A stretch of 6,122 bases of DNA, taken from Anaerolineae bacterium (GTDB lineage: Bacteria; Chloroflexota; Anaerolineae; Aggregatilineales; Phototrophicaceae). The notes beneath the pieces are model-generated. The model made no database searches. It had not been told where the DNA came from and saw only the letters and a list, made by a program, of their open reading frames with translations. A program made the position numbers and the translations under genes. Positions 1-5,743 of this stretch are shown here, one piece after another; positions within the stretch are counted from its first letter, which is position 1, and every line of letters begins with the position of its first letter. The stretch lies in NCBI GenBank assembly GCA_020848855.1, contig JADLHH010000003.1, forward strand, positions 1 through 6,122. The letters are read 5' to 3'.

Positions 1-1
1 A

Positions 2-646
2 GCCAAGTCGTTCTTCCGCGTCGTCTACTTCCTGCCCTACATCATGCCGTTCGTCGCCACGTCGATTGTCTTCAACCTGATCTTCTCGTTCCGCCCGTCG
101 TCGCTGGCGAACAACGTTATCCAGTTCTTCGGCGTCCCGCCGCAAAAATGGATCACCGAGCCAACCGGCGTTTTCACGCTGATCTTCGGTCCGCAGGTTC
201 CTGAATTCCTGACCGGACCGAGCCTCGCGCTGATCGTGATCATGCTGTATACAACCTGGACGTATATCGGCTATGACGCCGTCGTATTTCTGGCGGGGCT
301 GGGCAATATCTCGCCGGAGCTTTACGTGGCGGCGCGCATCGACGGCGCGACCGGCTGGTCGATCTTCCGCCATATCACGCTGCCGCTGCTTTCGCCGACG
401 ACGTTTTTCCTTTCGCTGATCGCCGTGATCGGCACATTCCAGGCGTTCACGCAAATCTGGATCATGCGGACGCCGGCGTCGCAGCGCTCGGTCGATACGC
501 TCGGTGTCCACATCTTCGAGACTGTGCGTAATACCGACCCGAATATGGGCTACGGTTCGGCGATGGCGTTCGTGCTGTTCGGCGTCATCCTGCTGTTGAC
601 CGTCTTCCAGAACCGGATTATGGGCAGCAAGGTGTTCTATGGCTGA
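2..646 (+). CDS. Sugar ABC transporter permease, MalF/UgpA-type (5'-truncated)
   Basis: Inner-membrane permease subunit of a CUT1-type ABC importer, which would pair with the next gene's product to form the channel for an oligosaccharide or other sugar. The frame is open to the window edge, so the N-terminus (at least the first membrane segments) is missing; 214 residues remain. Hydrophobic segments lie at about residues 7-30, 74-100, 127-151 and 185-206 of the fragment. The cytoplasmic EAA loop, which docks on the ATPase, is visible at about residues 106-130, with AARIDGA followed by an LPLL element. The first visible residues (RVVYFLPYIMP) are typical of this family. The stop codon overlaps the next start by 8 bp, indicating translational coupling. 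The substrate cannot be told from the permease; the nearby GH130 gene hints at a mannoside or related glycan, which is inference. Binding protein and ATPase genes are not in the window. Confidence 0.93.
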   Translation, partial: AKSFFRVVYFLPYIMPFVATSIVFNLIFSFRPSSLANNVIQFFGVPPQKWITEPTGVFTLIFGPQVPEFLTGPSLALIVIMLYTTWTYIGYDAVVFLAGLGNISPELYVAARIDGATGWSIFRHITLPLLSPTTFFLSLIAVIGTFQAFTQIWIMRTPASQRSVDTLGVHIFETVRNTDPNMGYGSAMAFVLFGVILLLTVFQNRIMGSKVFYG

Positions 647-1535
647 TACCACCATGACGACCCGCGAGAACACGACCCGCCAGCGTGTGCCGGTCAACTG
701 GGGCAAGGTATTCACTTACACCGTCCTCATCATCGGTGTGGCGCTGATGGTGTTTCCGTTCCTGTGGATGCTGAGCGCGTCGCTGATGAGCCTGTCGGAG
801 ATCACGTTCGGCAAGCTGCTGCCCAGCCAACTGATTTTCGACAATTACCGCGAAGCGTGGATTCGCGCCAACTTCGGGCAGTTCATGTGGAACAGCATCC
901 GCATCACCGGCATCACACTCACGGGGCAGCTTCTGTTCTGCATCCCGGCGGCGTATGCCTTTGCCCAGATGCGCTTTGTCGGGCGCAACGTAATCTTCAC
1001 GATGATGCTGGCGACAATCATGATCCCGGAAGTCGCGCGATTTATCCCGAACTATCTGAGCGTGATCTGGCTGGGTCGGCTCAGTGATGCCCTGATCGGC
1101 ATCCCGTGGTTCAACAACTGGCCCTCGCTGACGATCCCGTTCATGGCGACGCCGTTCACGATCTTCCTGCTGCGCCAGTTCTTCATGCAGATTCCCGAAG
1201 ACCTGTGGGACGCCGCCCGCATCGACGGCGCGGGGCATTTCCGCTATCTGCGCTCAGTGGTCGTGCCGCTTTCAAAAGCGCCGATCATGACTTCGATCAC
1301 ATTCGGCTTCATCGGCTCATGGAACGCGCTGCTGTGGCCCCTGCTGCTGACACAGACCGACGACTGGCGTCCGGTCGCGGTCGGCTTGACCAAATTCGTG
1401 CAGAACGACGCGCCGACCGCGCTCAATCTGCAGATGGCAGCCGCCGTGATGATGATCCTGCCGATTCTCATTCTGTACTTTTTCACTCAGCGGCAGTTCA
1501 CCGAAGGGATCGCGGCGAGCGGGTTGAAGGGGTAG
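639..1535 (+). CDS. Sugar ABC transporter permease, MalG/UgpE-type
   Basis: Second permease subunit of the same CUT1 importer, 298 residues and full length for the family. Predicted membrane segments are at about residues 25-49, 88-110, 118-134, 150-172, 213-235 and 260-283, giving the usual six-helix arrangement. The EAA loop is at about 187-211 (EDLWDAARIDGAG, then VVVPL). The C-terminus TEGIAASGLKG is the conserved end of many MalG-type permeases. The ATG at 639 was chosen because it overlaps the upstream stop by 8 bp and has an AAGG element at 629-632; about 20 polar residues precede the first helix, as expected. The last 21 bp of the gene (1515-1535) recur almost perfectly at 4566-4586. 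Membrane topology and partner follow from the family; the transported sugar is unknown. Confidence 0.95.
   Translation: MADTTMTTRENTTRQRVPVNWGKVFTYTVLIIGVALMVFPFLWMLSASLMSLSEITFGKLLPSQLIFDNYREAWIRANFGQFMWNSIRITGITLTGQLLFCIPAAYAFAQMRFVGRNVIFTMMLATIMIPEVARFIPNYLSVIWLGRLSDALIGIPWFNNWPSLTIPFMATPFTIFLLRQFFMQIPEDLWDAARIDGAGHFRYLRSVVVPLSKAPIMTSITFGFIGSWNALLWPLLLTQTDDWRPVAVGLTKFVQNDAPTALNLQMAAAVMMILPILILYFFTQRQFTEGIAASGLKG
1515..1535 (+). repeat. Direct repeat, copy 1 (3' end of malG-type gene)
   Basis: This 21-bp stretch covers the last codons and stop of the MalG-type permease (in frame: A-S-G-L-K-G-stop). It matches 4566-4586 at 20 of 21 positions, the only difference being A versus G in the Lys/Arg codon. 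The copies are in the same orientation, 3051 bp apart start to start, and bracket the whole oxidoreductase operon. I found it by eye and did not measure how far weaker similarity extends. Confidence 0.85.
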
Positions 1536-1709
1536 AACCGGACACGCGCGCTTACACCACGTGCTCTATCTCTCGACCGTCACAGCCCCTTACACCAACC
1601 TGCCACCCGGCGCGACTTTCCGTTCGGCATCCTGCGCTATGGCTACGAAGGTGGTCAGCCGATTAACCATCCTCTGAAAGCCGCCACGACGCGAGCAGCC
1701 CACTCCCCG

Positions 1710-1728
1710 GTCGTTCAACGACGTTTTT
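1710..1728 (+). terminator. Weak terminator-like hairpin
   Basis: A 5-bp perfect stem (GTCGT / ACGAC) with a TCA loop is followed after one base by five T residues. It lies between the permease gene and the oxidoreductase operon, where a terminator would be expected. The stem is short, so intrinsic termination is doubtful; Rho-dependent ending is equally possible. Confidence 0.25.
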
Positions 1729-1763
1729 GTGACATCGTTCAGTCCCAAACATGACCTTTTCAA

Positions 1764-1797
1764 CTACACCTGACTGATGAATGACTGTATGGTGTAG
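1764..1797. promoter_or_regulatory. Operator-like inverted repeat with internal direct repeat
   Basis: A perfect 7-bp inverted repeat, CTACACC at 1764-1770 and GGTGTAG at 1791-1797, encloses a 20-bp spacer. Inside the spacer the hexamer TGACTG occurs twice, at 1771-1776 and 1782-1787, start-to-start 11 bp, or about one helical turn. The element ends 34 bp before the chosen ferredoxin start, in the AT-richer part of the gap, which is a suitable place for a regulator site controlling the oxidoreductase operon. It could also form a stem-loop in the 5' leader RNA. No regulator family is recognised; the functional role is inferred from position and symmetry only. Confidence 0.35.
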
Positions 1798-1813
1798 GTA
1801 AATAAAGTTGTTT

Positions 1814-1820
1814 AAGGAAA
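1814..1820 (+). promoter_or_regulatory. Ribosome-binding site deciding the ferredoxin start
   Basis: AAGGAAA lies 11 bp before the ATG at 1832. The alternative TTG at 1808 would have this element inside the gene and no comparable element upstream, so ATG 1832 is preferred. Confidence 0.55.
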
Positions 1821-1831
1821 GCCCATTACGG

Positions 1832-2068
1832 ATGACACGAGGCACAATACATATCGACCAGGAACGGTGCAAAGGCTGCGAACTCTGCACCACCGTTTGT
1901 CCCCAGCAGATCATCGCTATCGACACAAGCAGGCTGAACAGCAAAGGGTTTCATCCCGCCCGACTGATTGAGGACGGATGTACCGGATGCGCTGTCTGCG
2001 CCATCATCTGCCCGGATGTCTGCATCACCGTGTACCGCGAAGCACGTCGCGCCGTCCCAGCAGTGTGA
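1832..2068 (+). CDS. 2-oxoacid:ferredoxin oxidoreductase, 2x[4Fe-4S] ferredoxin (delta) subunit
   Basis: Small iron-sulfur protein of 78 residues that carries electrons from the catalytic subunits to external ferredoxin. Two classic CxxCxxCxxxCP clusters are visible: Cys13, 16, 19, 23 ([12 protein letters not shown]) and Cys50, 53, 56, 60 ([12 protein letters not shown]), enough for two [4Fe-4S] centres. An extra Cys64 follows. The length is normal for a stand-alone KorD/VorC-type subunit. The ATG at 1832 has an AAGGAAA element upstream; an in-frame TTG at 1808 would add eight residues but is less well supported. It is the first gene of the operon, 11 bp before the alpha-subunit gene. Subunit naming differs between organisms, so no symbol is given. 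Confidence 0.93.
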   Translation: MTRGTIHIDQERCKGCELCTTVCPQQIIAIDTSRLNSKGFHPARLIEDGCTGCAVCAIICPDVCITVYREARRAVPAV

Positions 2069-2079
2069 GGAGACGAACC

Positions 2080-3159
2080 ATGCCGAAAGAACTGCTCAAA
2101 GGCAATGTCGCCATCGCCGAAACGGCGGTGCGCTGTGGACTGGAAGCTTATTTTGGCTATCCGATCACGCCTCAGACTGAACTCCTCGAACACCTCTCGG
2201 TGCGGATGCCGGAATTGGGGCGTGTCTTCCTTCAGGCGGAGAGCGAAGTCGCCGCCATCAACATGGTGTACGGGGCTGCCTGCACCGGCGCGCGGGTGAT
2301 GACCTCGTCGTCCAGCCCGGGTTTCAGCCTGATGCAGGAAGGCTTATCGTACATCGCCGGGTCTGAGGTTCCATGTGTCATCGTGGACATGATGCGCGGC
2401 GGACCGGGCTTAGGCAACATTCTGCCGGCGCAGGGCGATTACTTCCAGGTGACGCGCTCCGCCGGGCACGGGGATGACCGCCCGATGGTGCTCGCGCCCG
2501 CTTCGGTGCAGGAAGCCATCGATTTTACGGCGCTGGCGTTTGAACTCGCCGAGCGCTATCGCCACATCGTCATCATCGCCGCGGACGGTCAGATCGGGCA
2601 GATGATGGAGCCGGCGGAACTGCCGCCCATGCGCCCGGTGCAGACCGAACGTCCCGCCTGGGCGCTAACGGGCGCCACCGGACGGTCAAAGAACGTGATC
2701 GCGTCGGTCTATTTTCAAGCCGAAACAGAAGAAGCCTTCAACCGGACGATTCAGGCTCGGCTGCAAGTCATTCGCGAACGCGAGCCACGCTGGGTCGAAT
2801 ATGCGACCGACGACGCCGATCTGCTGGTGATCGGTTTCGGCACGGCGGGTCGCATCGCCCGAAGCGCGGTCGAACAGGCGCGCACCCAGGGGCTGCGGGT
2901 CGGCTTGTTACGCCCGCAAACACTGATGCCGTTTCCCGAAACACGGATCGCTCAACTGGCGGACACGGTTCAAGGATGCCTGGTGGTGGAGATGAACGCC
3001 GGACAGATGCTCGATGACGTGCGCCTTGCCGTCGCCGGGCGTGTCCCGGTCGGATTTTATGGACGAATGGGGGGAGCCATCCCCACTCCTGACGAGATCC
3101 TCCGTGCCATCGAAGAGACTTGCCCGGCGGTGTCGCATCCACAGGGAGTGTTTGAATGA
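2080..3159 (+). CDS. vorB: 2-oxoacid:ferredoxin oxidoreductase alpha subunit, VorB-type
   Basis: Alpha subunit (359 residues) of an enzyme that oxidatively decarboxylates a 2-oxoacid with CoA to acyl-CoA and CO2, reducing ferredoxin. The N-terminal pyrimidine-binding domain (about 1-180) has GYPITP at 26-31, [16 protein letters not shown] at 51-66, TSSSSPG at 75-81 and RGGPG at 106-110. The long LQAESEV...TSSSSPG run and the GQMMEP stretch (about 163-168) closely resemble proteins annotated as 3-methyl-2-oxobutanoate dehydrogenase subunit VorB. A transketolase C-terminal-like domain occupies about 237-345. The Glu of the AESE motif probably contacts the TPP aminopyrimidine, by analogy with pyruvate:ferredoxin oxidoreductase. 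ATG 2080 was chosen for its GAGGAG seven bases upstream; an upstream in-frame ATG at 1978 would lie deep in the ferredoxin gene and add unrelated residues. The stop overlaps the next start. Substrate could be 2-oxoisovalerate or another 2-oxoacid such as 2-oxoglutarate; sequence alone does not settle it. Confidence 0.93.
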   Translation: MPKELLKGNVAIAETAVRCGLEAYFGYPITPQTELLEHLSVRMPELGRVFLQAESEVAAINMVYGAACTGARVMTSSSSPGFSLMQEGLSYIAGSEVPCVIVDMMRGGPGLGNILPAQGDYFQVTRSAGHGDDRPMVLAPASVQEAIDFTALAFELAERYRHIVIIAADGQIGQMMEPAELPPMRPVQTERPAWALTGATGRSKNVIASVYFQAETEEAFNRTIQARLQVIREREPRWVEYATDDADLLVIGFGTAGRIARSAVEQARTQGLRVGLLRPQTLMPFPETRIAQLADTVQGCLVVEMNAGQMLDDVRLAVAGRVPVGFYGRMGGAIPTPDEILRAIEETCPAVSHPQGVFE

Positions 3160-3947
3160 TCGATGCTCTGGAAATGGAACTGGTCTACAGGACGCCGGCA
3201 GCGCTGACGGAGTGCCCGACGCACTACTGCCCCGGCTGCACGCATGGCGTCGCGCATCGGCTGCTCGCCGAATGCCTGGACGAACTGAATCTCCGGGAGC
3301 GCACGATCCTGGTTGCGCCGGTGGGCTGTTCGGTGTTTGCCTATAACTACATCGATGTGGACAGTTGTGTCGCCGCTCACGGGCGTGCCCCGGCGATGGC
3401 GACCGGCATCAAGCGCCTGCGACCGGATGACGTCGTGGTGACATATCAGGGAGACGGCGACCTGGTCTCGATTGGCGCTGCCGAGATACTGCACGCCGCC
3501 GCACGAGGCGAAAACATCACGACCATATTCCTGAACAATGCCATCTACGGGATGACCGGTGGGCAGATGGCGCCGACGACGCTCGCCGGGCAGCGAACCA
3601 CCTCGTCGCCCAACGGACGCGACGTTCAGCGGACAGGCTACCCGATTCGGATGAGTGAATTACTGTCGAATCTGGATGGCGCTGCCTACATCGTCCGGCG
3701 CTCGCTGCACGACGTGCGCCACATCCGCCAGGCTAAGAAGGCGATTCGGACTGCGCTGCGCGTCCAGCTTGAGGGGCTGGGCTTCAGCATGGTGGAACTG
3801 CTCTCAAGCTGCCCGACCAACTGGGGGATGACGCCGCCGCAGGCGATGGAGTGGATTGAAGCCGAAATGCTGCCGGTCTACCCGGTCGGCGATTACAAAG
3901 TGGTGGATGCCGCGCAGGCACTGGAAAAGCGGGCACCGGAAAAATGA
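3156..3947 (+). CDS. 2-oxoacid:ferredoxin oxidoreductase beta subunit (TPP-binding)
   Basis: Catalytic TPP-binding subunit, 263 residues, normal for the KorB/VorA-type family. The TPP-diphosphate/Mg motif is complete: GDGD at 99-102 and NN at 127-128, about 25 residues apart. It is followed by the family signature [14 protein letters not shown] (129-142). Cysteines at 25 and 28 (CPGC), 58 (VGCS) and 219 (SSCPTNW) have the spacing pattern of the proximal [4Fe-4S] ligands known in pyruvate:ferredoxin oxidoreductase; assigning them as ligands is by analogy. The start ATG overlaps the alpha-subunit stop (ATGA) and has AGGGAG at 3143-3148, seven bases upstream, so translation is coupled. With the alpha subunit it forms the active site at the subunit interface in the cytoplasm. 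The gamma-subunit gene follows after 10 bp. The substrate caveat is as for the alpha subunit. Confidence 0.95.
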   Translation: MIDALEMELVYRTPAALTECPTHYCPGCTHGVAHRLLAECLDELNLRERTILVAPVGCSVFAYNYIDVDSCVAAHGRAPAMATGIKRLRPDDVVVTYQGDGDLVSIGAAEILHAAARGENITTIFLNNAIYGMTGGQMAPTTLAGQRTTSSPNGRDVQRTGYPIRMSELLSNLDGAAYIVRRSLHDVRHIRQAKKAIRTALRVQLEGLGFSMVELLSSCPTNWGMTPPQAMEWIEAEMLPVYPVGDYKVVDAAQALEKRAPEK

Positions 3948-3957
3948 GCCGATTAAC

Positions 3958-4557
3958 ATGATATTCGAGGATGTGGTGGTCTCAGGTTCGGGTGGACAGG
4001 GAGTCATGTTCGCCGGGCAACTGCTGGCTTATGCCGCGATGGACGAAGGGCTGGAAGTGACCTGGATTCCATCATACGGACCGGAAATGCGTGGCGGCAC
4101 GGCACACTGCTACGTCGTCATCAGCGACCACCCGATCGGGTCGCCGCTGGTGCAAAATCCAAAGCTTGCCCTCGTCTTCAACGAGCCATCGTTTGCGAAA
4201 TACGAGCCGCTGGTCGCACCGGGGGGTGTGCTGGTGATCAACCAGTCGATCATCGCTCACGCTAGCCAGCGCCATGATATTGCCGTGCTACCCGTCCCGG
4301 CGAGCGAGATCGCCGGCGGGTGCGGCAGCCTGCGGGTCATCAACATGGTGCTGCTCGGCGCGGCGCTGGCGGTGCGACCGATTCTGCCTTTCGGCGCGGT
4401 TCGCCGGGCGCTGGAGCAGCATTTGCCGGAGAAGCACCGGAATCTGCTGGCGCTCAATCTTGAAGCACTTGAACGCGGCGCAGACTGCACCAGAGGCAGC
4501 GCCGGGCGTATGGCGGACGGTCGGCAGCCGCGAATAGAACCATCGGGCATCGTCTAG
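3958..4557 (+). CDS. 2-oxoacid:ferredoxin oxidoreductase gamma subunit
   Basis: Gamma subunit, 199 residues, of the oxidoreductase, a Rossmann-like domain thought to bind CoA and hold the complex together. Visible signatures are GSGGQGV at 10-16, PSYGPEMRGG at 38-47, and a conserved SLRVINMVLLGA helix at about 124-135. ATG 3958 starts the protein right before the conserved first strand (FEDVVVSGSGGQG). The ribosome-binding site is weak (GGAAAAA near 3938-3944), which fits translation coupled to the beta gene 10 bp upstream. An in-frame ATG at 3856 would overlap the beta gene by about 90 bp and add an unrelated sequence. The family core appears to end near residue 173 (NLEALERG); the remaining ~26 residues are Gly/Arg-rich and look like a non-native tail. 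The gene ends 9 bp before a copy of the permease 3' end. Last gene of the operon. Confidence 0.92.
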   Translation: MIFEDVVVSGSGGQGVMFAGQLLAYAAMDEGLEVTWIPSYGPEMRGGTAHCYVVISDHPIGSPLVQNPKLALVFNEPSFAKYEPLVAPGGVLVINQSIIAHASQRHDIAVLPVPASEIAGGCGSLRVINMVLLGAALAVRPILPFGAVRRALEQHLPEKHRNLLALNLEALERGADCTRGSAGRMADGRQPRIEPSGIV

Positions 4558-4694
4558 AGCGCGTTGCGAGCGGGTTGAGGGGGTAGTTGACTCGTCAGGA
4601 TTCGTGTGACAGCCCGCCAGGGAGCGCCGCTTTCCTCAAAATCGACCTGTTGCGACGAAACGAGTGCCTCCTGCTGAAGCCACTTCGTACCGAT
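4558..4694. other. Convergent intergenic gap
   Basis: These 137 bp separate the end of the gamma-subunit gene (+) from the end of the GH130 gene (-). They contain the orphan permease 3' end at 4566-4586. Beyond it I see no gene and no clear intrinsic terminator for either operon: the GAGCGCCGCTTTC area near 4622-4635 can form only a short imperfect stem without a good T-run. Confidence 0.6.
4566..4586 (+). repeat. Direct repeat, copy 2 (orphan permease 3' end)
   Basis: Twenty of 21 bases match the 3' end of the MalG-type gene at 1515-1535. Read in the same frame it encodes ASGLRG then TAG, the typical C-terminus of this permease family, but no permease body lies upstream: the gamma-subunit gene ends 9 bp before it. 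It is therefore a remnant or duplicated gene end rather than part of a gene. Similarity stops abruptly after the stop codon. Confidence 0.8.
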
Positions 4695-5741
4695 TCAGTC
4701 TTCCAACGGCTGCAATGACTGAAGCAGCGTGCTGAGCGAAGTTTCTGCCAGCGCGATGCTCTCGTCGGCAGCGCCGTAGTACAGGCGAAGGTTATCCCCT
4801 TCGGCGACTACGCCGCAGGTGAAGACGACGTTCTTGTAGAACCCCTGCGTCTCGTATGGCTGTTCCGCCTCAAGAATCGGCTGTGTGCTCTGTGCGATGA
4901 TCCGTTCCGGGGCGTCGAGCGCGGTCAGAAACGCGCTGAGGGTGTAGCGATCCTGCGCATCGGCGGCGTGATAAATGGACAGCCACCCCTGTTCAGTTTT
5001 AATCGGAGGCGCGCCGCCGCCAACCCGGCTCCTGCCCGACGGCGCTTCCAGCACGAGGCGCAGATCGCCCCAGTGAATCAGATCGGGCGAGGTCGCCATC
5101 CAGATATTCATGCGTCCGAGCATCCCCGGCATGGGGCGGTGGTAGCAGACGTACTGCCCGCCAATGCGCTCCGGGAACAGGGTCACGTCGCGGTTCGACG
5201 GAGCGAAGATCAGCCCGTGCCGCTCGATGCTGACGAAGTCGTGCGTGGAGACCAGCGCCGTCGCAATTCCGGTGCGGCTGACCGCCGTGTAGTTGATGTA
5301 GTAGCGGTCACCGATCTGGGTGATGCGCGGGTCTTCGATGCCATATGACTCGTAGGGCGGCGCGCCCTGCATCCAGGGCTGATCGTCCACGCTGAAATGC
5401 ACGCCGTCGACGCTGCGCGCCAGCCGAAAATGGCTGATGCTGGTCAGCAGCAGGTCGCCGGTTTGCTTATGCTCGATTTTGCGCGGGTCGTGCGTGTCGT
5501 AGTCCGGGTCGTCGCGCTGGATAGCCGTAATCGTCAGCACGCCGTTTTCGTCCAGATGTGGGCAGAAGATCGTGCCATCCGAATGATTAATCGGGCGTTC
5601 TGCCACGCGCATCAGGAGCAGGGTTTGACCGTTGAAGGTCGTGACCCCGGCATTGAACGTGCCGATGATCTCGAAGTCCGGGCGCGACGGCTTCACGTCG
5701 TGCGGGGAAATCAGCGGGTTGTTGGGGTGGCGAAGGAACAT
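4695..5741 (-). CDS. GH130 family glycoside phosphorylase/hydrolase (beta-mannoside-type)
   Basis: Cytoplasmic carbohydrate-active enzyme of 348 residues with a five-bladed beta-propeller fold, as in family GH130, whose members mostly phosphorolyse or hydrolyse beta-mannosides. Family signatures in order are GTFNAG (27-32), LLLMR with Arg45, GIEDPRI (134-140, Asp137 being the expected general acid), NRDVTLFPE (183-191), YHRP (200-203), RVGGGAPPIKTEQGWL (239-254), YHAAD (257-261) and YYGAAD (321-326). There is no signal peptide. Retained Arg45, Arg184, Arg202 and His258 lie where phosphorylases bind phosphate, while Arg239 stands where I recall a lysine in many phosphorylases; the phosphorylase/hydrolase choice is open. 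ATG 5741 is preferred over the in-frame TTG 5747 because GGGAG lies seven bases upstream of it. It starts 2 bp after the preceding gene's stop, so the two are probably co-transcribed. The exact substrate is not determined. Confidence 0.9.
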   Translation of the reverse strand: MFLRHPNNPLISPHDVKPSRPDFEIIGTFNAGVTTFNGQTLLLMRVAERPINHSDGTIFCPHLDENGVLTITAIQRDDPDYDTHDPRKIEHKQTGDLLLTSISHFRLARSVDGVHFSVDDQPWMQGAPPYESYGIEDPRITQIGDRYYINYTAVSRTGIATALVSTHDFVSIERHGLIFAPSNRDVTLFPERIGGQYVCYHRPMPGMLGRMNIWMATSPDLIHWGDLRLVLEAPSGRSRVGGGAPPIKTEQGWLSIYHAADAQDRYTLSAFLTALDAPERIIAQSTQPILEAEQPYETQGFYKNVVFTCGVVAEGDNLRLYYGAADESIALAETSLSTLLQSLQPLED

Positions 5742-5743
5742 GC

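Larger units (their letters stand above)
1536..1831. other. Intergenic region with possible decayed coding remnant
   Basis: No confident gene is present in these 296 bp between the permease and the ferredoxin gene. The first part, about 1561-1690, has a protein-like look on the + strand. One frame reads VLYLSTVTAPYTNLPPGATF up to about 1620, and another continues as PFGILRYGYEGGQPINHPLK to about 1680. No good start or ribosome-binding site accompanies either, and joining them needs a frameshift. It may be the eroded start of a former downstream gene, or chance in GC-rich DNA; I cannot name a family. The second part, from about 1730, is more AT-rich and holds the candidate control elements for the next operon. 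No convincing -35/-10 pair was found. Confidence 0.4.

Noticed and set aside
333..1230. Identical 15-bp stretch (cgcatcgacggcgcg) in both permease genes
   Set aside because: It encodes the conserved RIDGA core of the EAA loop in both subunits, so shared protein function explains it rather than a DNA repeat.
618..1238. Long - strand open frame (206 codons) opposite the MalG-type gene
   Set aside because: Its translation is rich in Arg, His, Gln and Asp with no domain, as expected for the antisense of a GC-rich membrane-protein gene; the + strand gene is certain.
1978..2079. Longer alpha-subunit start at ATG 1978
   Set aside because: It would overlap the ferredoxin gene's second cluster and add an Arg/Cys-rich string unrelated to the family; ATG 2080 has a strong GAGGAG and begins exactly where the family does.
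4557..4694. 46 in-frame sense codons after the GH130 stop on the - strand, suggesting readthrough or a frayed C-terminus
   Set aside because: The GH130 domain is already complete at 348 residues, and an open run of this length is unremarkable in GC-rich DNA; the + strand of the same stretch looks equally protein-like.
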